Shown here: one piece after another, positions 1 through 9,200 of the stretch
How positions within the stretch are numbered: position 1 is the stretch's first letter
Layout: every line of letters starts with the position of its first letter
From: a virus
Direction: 5' to 3' (one strand)
IMG/VR virus record: IMGVR_UViG_3300001681_000074
Span: 1 to 42,972 of that record
DNA length: 42,972 nucleotides
Position numbers and translations under genes: made by a program
The notes under the pieces: model-generated
What the model was told of the DNA's origin: nothing
Database searches by the model: none
Seen by the model: only the letters and a program-made list of their open reading frames with translations

Positions 1-68
1 TATTTCATTTAAAAACTCTCGCGCCATTTTTCTGTCGTTACGTATATTATCCAGTGCTTCATCCATAA
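1..68. repeat. Left arm of a 68-bp perfect inverted repeat at the contig edge
   Basis: Bases 1-68 are the exact reverse complement of bases 466-533; pairing fails at base 69 against base 465. The right arm lies inside a coding sequence (441-749) and fits its frame, whereas the left arm has no gene of its own and cuts the reading frame of the 70-444 gene, which has no start codon. This fits a fold-back chimera made during amplification or assembly better than a biological repeat, but sequence alone does not settle it. Confidence 0.95.
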
Positions 69-69
69 A

Positions 70-444
70 GTTAAGCGCCAGCAGAAACGTAATAAGCGTG
101 AAATTGATTACGACAATATTTCAAAAGCATATGAAGAAGAATTTTTATCTACGAGCGAATCTTATATTACCCATCGCGAAGAAGAGGAATTTTGGAAGTT
201 ATTTTATGAAGAACTTCAAAGCTGGGACGCCTCCCAAATGAAGGAAAACGATTTAAAAGTCTATAAAGCCATTAATATACTTTTTGAATCGAAGGAGGAG
301 ATCGATATTTTTAATAAAAAAGCTATTTATTTATATTTAAGAGAGATCACAGGCTTGAATACTAAGCAGATTGTGAATTCTCTTAAAAAGTTTCGAAAGA
401 AATATTATAGTTTTAAAGATGATTGGGAAAATGGAACGTTATGA
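70..444 (+). CDS. 5'-truncated gene, possible late sigma factor-like (gp55-type) C-terminal part
   Basis: The frame is open from base 13 to the TGA at 442-444, but bases 1-68 are a fold-back copy, so only 70-444 (124 codons) can be trusted. There is no ATG, GTG or TTG in frame before the ATG at 238, and the translation upstream of 238 is protein-like (Lys/Arg-rich, then acidic), so the true start is lost at the contig edge. The last 45 residues look like a helix-turn-helix: an aromatic/Leu helix, then TGLNTKQIVNSLKKFRKKY. That layout, a charged linker followed by a terminal HTH, recalls phage late sigma factors of the T4 gp55 type, but I rely on general resemblance only. Another small HTH regulator is possible. 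The gene overlaps the next one by ATGA, suggesting translational coupling. Confidence 0.45.
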   Translation, partial: VKRQQKRNKREIDYDNISKAYEEEFLSTSESYITHREEEEFWKLFYEELQSWDASQMKENDLKVYKAINILFESKEEIDIFNKKAIYLYLREITGLNTKQIVNSLKKFRKKYYSFKDDWENGTL

Positions 445-749
445 GTAAAAAAAATTTAGAAACTCTTATGGATGAAGCACTGGATAATATACGTAACGAC
501 AGAAAAATGGCGCGAGAGTTTTTAAATGAAATAGCGACTCAGATCGCCAACGATGCTACCCAGAATAAGTATCTCAGTCCAGTGGCCGCCAAACACATAG
601 AAACGCTGCAGCGATCCAACGAACAATTGGTAAAATTAATAAGCCTGCGACAAAAAGATCACACTCGCGGCCGCGGGCTATCCCTTTCAGAAGAAGATAA
701 GAATGAATTATTTGATATAATTCAGGGAGACTCTTCTGATGGCCAATAA
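441..749 (+). CDS. Small conserved-looking helical protein of unknown function
   Basis: This is a 102-residue protein starting at the ATG at 441, which overlaps the preceding stop codon (ATGA). An in-frame TTG at 423 would add six residues, but the ATG with GGAA just upstream is the better start. The sequence is highly charged and predicted mainly helical: an acidic/basic N-terminal helix (LMDEALDNIRNDRKMAREFL), then a Gln/Asn/Leu-rich stretch and an acidic C-terminus. There is no signal peptide, membrane segment or recognisable catalytic motif. It overlaps the start of the M23 peptidase gene by 11 bases, so it is probably co-translated with tail genes. I do not recognise the family; a small assembly factor or adaptor would fit the position, but that is a guess. 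Confidence 0.8.
   Translation: MSKKNLETLMDEALDNIRNDRKMAREFLNEIATQIANDATQNKYLSPVAAKHIETLQRSNEQLVKLISLRQKDHTRGRGLSLSEEDKNELFDIIQGDSSDGQ
466..533. repeat. Right arm of the 68-bp inverted repeat
   Basis: This is the presumed native copy. It codes for residues in the N-terminal part of the small protein at 441-749, in frame and without interruption. Its reverse complement forms the first 68 bases of the window. The arms are separated by 397 bases. Confidence 0.95.
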
Positions 750-2271
750 AAACTTTCTAGATTGGTCTACTTTCACCGATCCTTCCGCCGGCCGCGAATT
801 ATTAAATAATTCAATTCGAAAGGGCCTCGCATTTGATGCATACGGCGACAAGAAGCGATTTAAATTCAAAGCACGCGTTTTAACAAACGCATCCTATCTT
901 ACAGCAGATGGTGAAGCAGCTATTAACCGCGATCCCCCTACCAGTGATGAAGCTGCCGGCAGCATCGCCAACACGACCTTTAAATCTTTTCGCTACCAAG
1001 CACGTATTACCGGCAGCAATTCTCCGCATTGGTTTTTGCCTGATCCCTGCAACGCTACCTACGCCGAAAAACCAGTGGAAGCATTCAGACTGATAGCACT
1101 GCATACGACATTTGTTTCGACATTCGATATCGGAGCTAATGCAACAGCCGCTAGACTCCCGGTAGCCGGCCAAATTGTAGAAGTGGAATTAGAGGCTTCT
1201 GACATGTGGCAGTTTGACCTGCAGCAGGGTTTCCATGTTGGAATTGTTAAACGCGAACTACCTTCTGAACAAGAAGAGACGTTTTGCAAATCCGGAGAGT
1301 TTTTCGAGAGTTATTCTGGAGAAAGACGAAGCTTATCTGATGTTCAAAGATCCCGCGACAGGAGCGCCCCGGATCAGTCGTATTCAGACTCGGAAAGATC
1401 AGATTTCTGCAAAGAGTATCCAACTCTCGAAGACTGCGCAAAAGCGGGTAATTTTTATGGCCCACCGCTCCCATTTGTTGTTGCTCCAGTTAGGCCTCGT
1501 TCAGGCCGGACAGCACGCCCTATTGGTCTTAAGAAATGTCCACAGGAAGAACGGGACCGGTGGACCGCCCTGCGCGCTTCTAAACAAGGAATAGCCGCCG
1601 CCGGCGGCGGCTTTGTGATGCCAGTAAGTGGTTATATTACTTCTTTCTACGGAGAGATTCGCGCGGGTATCTCGTCCCAACCTCACGGCGGCCTTGATAT
1701 ATCAGCCCCGAACTATAGTTCTCCGGGCCAGTCCGCCGGCAACAATCGCCGCCGAGATGATGGTTCATCTGGTGGAGAGTATAAAGACGAGCATTATTTT
1801 ATGGGCGCGGTTATCGCCCCACAAGCCGGCAAAATCGTGCATGCTCCTCCGGGAACGATTTGGCTCGAATGTCAAACAAGCCCTAAAACCCGCTTTGCAT
1901 TTCGGCATTTAGACTCGTTTGCCAAAGGACTAGCGGAGAATGTGACTGTCAAACAAGGGCAGATCCTTGGTCGTATTGGGACCACCGGCCACACTTCACC
2001 TGCGATTGGTCCTCATTTACATCTAGAAGTTTATATTTGGGATGATGCTCTTAAACCCGGCGGAGGCCGCGCCATTTATGGTGTTCCGAAACCCCAGTCC
2101 AAGTGGGTGCGCCAAGATCCTATGGAATATTGTGGGTGGGCTGATGCCGTGGGTGGCAAGATTAAAGGCACCAACCTCTATCGCGGTTTTGGCTGCGGCA
2201 CCAATAACTTTGATTCCTCCATGGAGGACATTAGGGCGGTGCAATCGTCGTTGGTGTGGTTCAACGCCTAG
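739..2271 (+). CDS. Virion-associated M23 family metallopeptidase (tail lysin)
   Basis: This 510-residue protein probably cleaves peptidoglycan cross-bridges during infection. The C-terminal third holds a complete M23/LytM active site: HGGLD with H316 and D320, a histidine in FRHLD at H390, and the HLHLE motif with H426 and H428. By analogy with LytM, H316, D320 and H428 bind zinc, and H390 and H426 are catalytic. The segment after FRHLD (VKQGQILGRIGTTGHT) is the usual lysostaphin-type glycine-rich core. Residues 1-170 are beta-rich and may be the structural part that docks onto the baseplate. Residues about 175-290 are polar and low complexity, probably a linker. There is no signal peptide, as expected for an enzyme built into the virion. 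The start has AGGGAGA about ten bases upstream. Its position before spike-like and wedge genes suggests a role like that of T4 gp5, although T4 gp5 is a muramidase. Confidence 0.9.
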   Translation: MANKNFLDWSTFTDPSAGRELLNNSIRKGLAFDAYGDKKRFKFKARVLTNASYLTADGEAAINRDPPTSDEAAGSIANTTFKSFRYQARITGSNSPHWFLPDPCNATYAEKPVEAFRLIALHTTFVSTFDIGANATAARLPVAGQIVEVELEASDMWQFDLQQGFHVGIVKRELPSEQEETFCKSGEFFESYSGERRSLSDVQRSRDRSAPDQSYSDSERSDFCKEYPTLEDCAKAGNFYGPPLPFVVAPVRPRSGRTARPIGLKKCPQEERDRWTALRASKQGIAAAGGGFVMPVSGYITSFYGEIRAGISSQPHGGLDISAPNYSSPGQSAGNNRRRDDGSSGGEYKDEHYFMGAVIAPQAGKIVHAPPGTIWLECQTSPKTRFAFRHLDSFAKGLAENVTVKQGQILGRIGTTGHTSPAIGPHLHLEVYIWDDALKPGGGRAIYGVPKPQSKWVRQDPMEYCGWADAVGGKIKGTNLYRGFGCGTNNFDSSMEDIRAVQSSLVWFNA

Positions 2272-2321
2272 AAATGAGTCAGCTATCGGCAGAAGGTTAA
2301 TCTAAACAAGGAACACAAATT

Positions 2322-3197
2322 ATGACAGCCTCCAACCAATCAGGTCTATTCCGTACTCCAGGCCCAGGAACGTCCGACCCAGAAACCGGCCAAAACACTT
2401 CCCAACTGTTTTTCATCCAAGGACATGATCAACATGTCATCCAATACGATAATGCCTATTTGGTATTTGGCGCTGATCATCCCGAAGGCATGGCATCGGG
2501 TTTTGGAGCCGAAGGCGATCCTAATTGCAACACTATTGATCTCGTGGTAGGTAGAGGCGCCGGCGCAAGAAAAGGCAAAGGCCTTAAACCTCACAGCATG
2601 GTTAATAACAATATAACGACCGATGCTGCTCGGATCTATATTAGTCAAAAAACCAATATTGATACAAATTTTGCGTTAGCAGATGGTTCCCTGGGAAACG
2701 TTAAAGGATCGTCTGCAATTGGAATTAAAGCTGATGGTATACGTATTGTTGGGCGCGAAGGCATTAAGATTGTGACAGGTGGCGGAAGAGGCGTGAAAGG
2801 CGGCGGCGAAACAAGTTCAACTGGCGATCCTTTGGTAGCCGCACCCAAGATTGATTTATTGGCCGGGAATAATGATGAGAGCTTGCAGCCTATATTACTA
2901 GGAACTCGAACTGTAAAGGCTTTGGAAGAATATAATGATGATATTGTGGAAACTATTGCTGCTTCATTAAAAACCCTTGGAGAAATCCAATCTGAATTTT
3001 ACGGAATCATTGCGGAATCCATAGGGTCTGTCTTCCCGCCGGTCGGAGCCGCCGTCAATCAGGTGGTCAGCACTATTGATAGTGGGGTTGTACAGCCGAT
3101 GGGTCAGGTTCGAACCAATGCTAGTCTTTGGAAACAAAACTATTTAGTAGCTTCGGGAGACACATATATTTGCAGTAGCAATGTTCGGAGTACTTAA
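2322..3197 (+). CDS. Probable baseplate spike or tail structural protein
   Basis: This is a 291-residue protein with AAGGAA eight bases before the ATG. Residues about 70-165 are rich in Gly, Ile and Val with short alternating hydrophobic/polar strands (for example SAIGIKADGIRIVGREGIKI), the texture of intertwined beta-helical phage spikes such as the C-terminal part of T4 gp5 or gpV-type proteins. A Gly-rich loop follows. The C-terminal 100 residues are helical, then hydrophobic and Val-rich. It sits between an M23 tail lysin and a giant virion protein, which supports a tail-tip role. It lacks a muramidase domain or PAAR motif that I can see. The spike assignment is inference from composition and neighbours; a generic baseplate component is equally possible. 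Confidence 0.75.
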   Translation: MTASNQSGLFRTPGPGTSDPETGQNTSQLFFIQGHDQHVIQYDNAYLVFGADHPEGMASGFGAEGDPNCNTIDLVVGRGAGARKGKGLKPHSMVNNNITTDAARIYISQKTNIDTNFALADGSLGNVKGSSAIGIKADGIRIVGREGIKIVTGGGRGVKGGGETSSTGDPLVAAPKIDLLAGNNDESLQPILLGTRTVKALEEYNDDIVETIAASLKTLGEIQSEFYGIIAESIGSVFPPVGAAVNQVVSTIDSGVVQPMGQVRTNASLWKQNYLVASGDTYICSSNVRST

Positions 3198-3205
3198 AAT
3201 CTATA

Positions 3206-6200
3206 ATGCCAGAATCTAAATTTTTAAAACACCAAGACAAAAACAATGACGGCCTTATTGACGTTTGTGATGATTTAACACCCGTTCAAAACGTTAATAA
3301 TTGTCTTCCATGCACTCCCAATCCTTACGCGGTCGTGCCGGATTGGAAGACACTGACTGCCGAGGATCCTTTATTTAATGAAAAGAACTGTACTTATCAA
3401 GTCACTATCGTAACAAAGCTAGCTAGCATTTTTGAAAATAGTCAATATGAGGCTGATAGCGCAACGGAAGAAGAAGCTCAAGAAACTGTTGGTGCAATTT
3501 TTGATACGTATCAAGAGGAGGCCATAGAAGCGCTTTTAACTGGTTTTGAAAAAGTAGATGACGACGCATCTCGTCAAGTGTTAAGAGATGAAATTGAGCA
3601 TAAAAATTATGATCTGGATCCTCGTCCAAAATCTCGGCTTTTATTGTTATACGCGGTGCCATACGAAGCATTGGCTAGTCTAGACGATGTAGATAGTCCA
3701 ACAGACGAGGAAGAAGCCGAAGAAGATGCCGCGGCAGCCAAAGAAGGTCGTGTAGTAGTGACTTATAAAGCTTTAGAACTTGCACCTAAGCTAATGAGAA
3801 TCCGAAAAGGATTGGCACTTTATAATATTTATTTAAAAAAATACCAAGTACTGGATAAAGGAAATCTCTTTTTTGAGGAAGAGCCAGATACTATTTTTAA
3901 TCTTAGCATATACGGTGACTGGGGCGGTGGTATTAAGTGTGTTACGGCAAAACTGCTTAAACAATTAGAAGCCTTTTTAAATATGAAGGGCGCCGAAATC
4001 CCAGGTGTCGGCCGCCCTCACATCTTCAAAGGCTATGATACTGTTACGAAGCTCACATTTCATTTCGACACAAAATATAAACTTAAAAAATTGGAAGTTT
4101 ATACCGAAGGGTGTGGAGATATACCAAGAACTTATATCAAATCCTGTCAAAACTTAAGAGGTCGATCTGCGTGGATCGACCCAACGGCAGCAGCATATTT
4201 TGCGCATTTAGACGACATGGACAATGATCTAACAGCGCGCACTCCCAAACCCTGGTTAGACTTTGTTATTGAACACACCTATCCTAAAATCTATTCATCT
4301 ATCAACCATACTCTAGAAAATCTAGGCGACGATGAAAGCTGTGTTGCCGCAGCGTTGCGCAACGAAGTAAAGCAATTAGGCCAAGATATTCTTAGTGATG
4401 TGTTTAATGTAGCTGACGCAATTGCCCTCAAGTATTCGGAAACATGCTATGCTCCTGGCGAAGAAGGCCAAAAAAAGCTTCTTACTCAAGAAAAAGAGCT
4501 TGGACTTGTGGCAGATCCTAATGCACCCGCAGGCCCCGAAGCTGAAAGCTTTAAAAATCTCCGCGCCATGGCCGCCACTCAGGCCCAACGAGAATTAGAG
4601 AAGAGCAAAGATCCATTTGAAAGATTTTGTGGAGAATTTCTCGTTCCTCTTGCAGCCGGAATGGCTACCGCGGGAGGCGGTGGTGGTGGCATAAGAGGCG
4701 CCTTGAAAAAGGTAGGCGGTGGAGGCATGGATGACAAGATACGAGGACTATGGGAAAACCGCGGCGGGCTGCAAGATCTTAAGCTCTGTGGCCTCCAAGA
4801 CTTATTAATTGGTTCCATCCAATGTTTATTTAAGGGCATGACCTTAGAACAGGCCCTAGGCACCATCTTGAACCAAGCTTTTAGATCGATGAGCATGCAA
4901 AATTTTGATAAATTGTTCATTGGACTTCCTTATGAAAAACAATTAGAACTACAAGCACTCGTAAAGAAAAAGCTAGCCGAAGGAGATCTCTTCAAAGACA
5001 ACAGCCTCAACCAATCTACATCCGATGCCATCGCAGGACTGACTACCCCAAATACTACCGCAGAATTAGATCCCGGATCAATCTTCGGCACGTATCGTTC
5101 TCAAGATCCTAATATCGATAAAGATACGACACTCACAGAATTTCAAAATGGACAGGTTTCACAAAATGAGAGACGCCCTTTAAATCAACAATTTGATGTT
5201 GCCAATGAAGATAGAACAAAGCAATTAAGTGATAAGGTTTTATTAGAGGCATGGATTAAAGCATATCTTGAGTTATATCAAGAAAACCTTTTAGAATTAG
5301 TAGCAGAGTTCAATAAATTTCCCGGCGCCCAACTGGTCAAATTTTTAATTACCACCGTTGACTGTCCACGACCCCCTTTGTTTGAACCAAGTGTTCTCGA
5401 TTTTATTAAAGACATCGAGTTACCTTTCTGCAAAGGTACTCAAGATATCGTATGGCCACACTTCACGAATCCATTTACTTGGATGAATTGGAGAGTAGAT
5501 TTCGGCAAGCTTATCCAAATGGCCGCGATTTTAGCCCTACAAGAGCTAATCTGGACTACCATTATGAAGATTCTTCTTAAGGTATGCCAATTATTGAGTG
5601 GTGCTGCCTGTTCGCTTCTTGATCTCGCCATGCCTGATTTTGATGAGTGCGGAACATCCGGTGGTCGCCTGAGACAAATGATCCAGGATGCACTATGTGG
5701 GGATGCCGCGACAGCCACACAAGTAGATGACACCATGGTAGACACATTCGCACGCCTTGGACTCGGATCGGCTGCCTTCGCCGATCAACAACAAGTTTTG
5801 AACTTTGGCAATGATATGTCTTGCACAACCACACGACAAGAACTCGCACAAGCCTTTTTAGGAGAACCCTCCGAAGACTTTTTGAATGCGATAGGGCAGC
5901 TAGTTGCTACTGATTATACTGATTTTGAGTCAGCGCTTCCAAATAACGAAGCTATCGAAGCTTTTTTCACCAACATGGGCGCCCTGGCACCAGTTGGTTT
6001 TAGAACTCAATTAGGAGAATTTCTCGCTATGTTGCCCGAAGATGACAGACTGCCGGCAAATCCTTCGCTTTGCGCGACAGAAGAGCAAGTCCAAAGATTC
6101 GAAGAGTATCGCTGCAGCCTTTTGGAAGGCCGCGCAACCCCAGATCAATGCAAGGAGATGTTTCCCGATTATCAGTCTCAATTAGAAGAATTTTCTCAAA

Positions 6201-9200
6201 TCATGGGCCAAGGCATGGCTCCTACAATGCCACCCATTGTGTCTTCACCCGGTTGTGATGACGGCATTTTTCCGTTCGAGACCCCAGATGCAGTAGCCAT
6301 GGTTACTAAAGGTATCAACAGTAATTTAAAATTATTGCAAATGAATTTTACGACTGACATGATGGGCAACGGAGGCCTTTTTGGCGGACTCAACCAAAGC
6401 AAGTGGGGTTTCATGAATATGATCCTCTCTGATACCTATGGAAAACCTTTGACCAATCATCATCGCAAAGTTGCGAATGATCGAGGTGCTCAAACATATG
6501 TCGATATGTATGTCAAGGGCCCTGGTGTCGATTCCGGCGATGCATTTTGGAATGATTATGACGAGATGAAAGATCAATATGGAGCTTATCCAATCGATGT
6601 CGCCGGCTGGCTGCAGAAGGAACTAGGCCGAGTAGAGCCTGTATTTGACTCAAGTAACAAATTGATCGAATCCAAGCGATTTGAAATAGATCAAGGCCGC
6701 GTAAGTGACTTCACCGCGCTCGGTGGTATAGACCGTCTTTCCTACACTGGCGCGCAGTATTATAATATTCAACTGCAAGTAGATTTTGAAGAGGACCAAA
6801 TCTTCATTGTGGAGAAAGACAGAAAAGAGTCCGCGGATGTTACATTAGACTTTAGAGATAACAACGCAGGCTTGGCATCTATGGGCGTTACTAGTTGGGG
6901 ATGGGGCTTTGATATAGAAATGTATTTATCCGAATTTGCCCCCACTCGACGCCCAAGCCAATTTACTGGCGCCGGAGTGGATGCTGTTGGTCATCCGGCA
7001 CCTACATGGGAACTCACAGGAAGTATAGCTAACCGGCCGGACGACAACGCAAGAATAACCATATATGAGCTTATAAATGATGACGCGGATTATAAATGCC
7101 GCTTTAGAAAAGTAAAGGGCGCCTCAACAGGAATCGATTCAAGCCCCGAAAAGCTCTATGACTTTTTAGCAGTTGACAATACCTTTGAACAAATAGGTAA
7201 TATAAATCTTGACAATTATCCAAATTTTCTAGGAACATTTAAAACCAAGCAAGATTACCTGCCTCAAGTAGTTTTATTGCACGAGATTGCTAGAAACAAC
7301 GGCGCCTCGATAAGCAAAAATGACATTAAAGCGGCCCACGATCTCTACATGTCTTCGTTAATGTCACAGATTAAAACAACGATTTCCGGCAATAATATTC
7401 CATTTAGGTACGGCGCCAGCTTCGAAGGTATATCAGAAGACGATGTAAAATATGTTGTTAACAACGGACAAACCTTGTCAGATGGGGGTACTCGCTACAG
7501 AAAAGCTAAAATAGAAGATGAAGATGGCGGTGATCGCAAAATCAAGAGAAGCGATCAAATACTAGGGATTAGCCTCATGCAATATAACGTAGAGCAAGGT
7601 ATCCAAACCGGCCCCAATCGAGTATTTTATTTGGATCCCCACACTTATGGTGGCTCTTTTATGAATCCTCCGATTTATATTGCTCCTATGGCAAACCAAG
7701 GCTGGCTTGGCCTCTTTGATATTCTGTTTCCTGAATATTCTGTATGTGGTAGTGGCCAGGATAATGTTGATTTAATTGACTTCGGAGAGTTATCCAAAAT
7801 TATTGATGATGCTTATCCAACGATGCCCGTAGACGAGAGGTTAAAAGGCGATCCCGATTGTCAATTTGAACCCCCTTATCACCGTATTTTAGAAAGAAGT
7901 GCCGCGGCCGGCCTCGAAGGGATCTTGGCTGCTGCAGTACGGATATATGCGACTGTGCATTTTATAAAATCCATAGCAACGTTTAGCACAATTAAGCCTG
8001 ATTTTAAGGAAAACTTTAGCACTATCTATGCTCAATATATTATTTCTCGGATGGAAGAGCGCTTTCGAGAGGCACAGGCGCCTGCTTCAGAGTTTTTTAA
8101 TACATTTAAAGATGATGAATTTTGGTATGTATTTTTAGAACAAGCAGTTCAGAATTATTCTCGTAAAATTGAGCGTACTGGAGAGGCTCCTCCTTCAAAT
8201 GTGAGCGCAGCCTTAACAACGATTAATAATATGATAGAAAGCTATGATAATCCATCGAAAAAAGATATGGATGCCGCCCGAAAGCTTGGCGATTTTAGAG
8301 AGGTACAAACTCCTTTCGATGGAATATCGGCTTTAGAGGAGTATAGATATAAGAAAAATCTTGAAGCAGTCATGGACACTGAAGATGAAGCCAAAATCGT
8401 TCTACAAGAATTGGTAACTGAACAATTAGATATTATAGCTACCAAATTTGAGAAAGCCATGAAAAAGATGGATATGGCGCCCTCTATTAATGATATAGCA
8501 TATTATTTTCTCCAAAATTTAACTCAAGGCGCCAATGGTTTAGACCTGGAGAAAGAAATAAAAGAAGAAATCCAAGACCTCCCAACCGAAGGAGAAAATA
8601 TTTATACCCCCGGCGGAGAATTATATGTGTTGGAGAAGCACGATGAAGACAGTGGTTTTGAGGCGGGCGAAGAATACGTAGGATATTATCATATTGTTGA
8701 AGATGATGATGGGGATCCTCAATATATGGCCGGCGAAGAACATGTTTTTGCCGCTCACGATGTTTTAAATCCGATGGGTAACAAGACCATTGTTCCTATC
8801 GGAAACGTTGAAGACTACAAATTCCGGCCGGCCCAGGATCCTGCAAAGCCCTTCGCCATAGAAAAATATATTAGCATTGACGATGTTAAATACAGTTCCA
8901 GTACCGCGATTAATAAAATTAAACAACACGACAACTCACTAAACATCTCAGAAGTATATCCTGGCACCCTTGAGCATGTGGTAGATGCAGGCGGCAGAGT
9001 TGTGGGCCTCAAAGGAAAACTTGGAGTGCGGTATGGATTACAGTTTTCGTTAGTGGTCGAAGGCGAGAAAGTACCACTCACCACCGTAGAAATTGATGCA
9101 TTGGACTTACCGATTTCTAAAATAGCTCCTTTTGAAGGAAATAGCAAAACACTTTTATGTTTGCTCAACCTTCTCAAAGACGACCATACATTTAAATTAA

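Noticed and set aside
423-440. Upstream TTG start for the small gene at 441
   Set aside because: The ATG at 441 overlaps the preceding stop as ATGA and has GGAA upstream; the TTG adds only six residues.
1214-1594. 126-codon plus-strand frame overlapping the M23 gene, possible frameshift signal
   Set aside because: The M23 frame is continuous through this region and carries an ordinary polar linker; the alternative frame has no ribosome binding site or domain.
3106-3122. GGTTCGAACC-like tRNA T-loop sequence
   Set aside because: It falls inside a coding region and no acceptor stem or anticodon arm can be paired around it.
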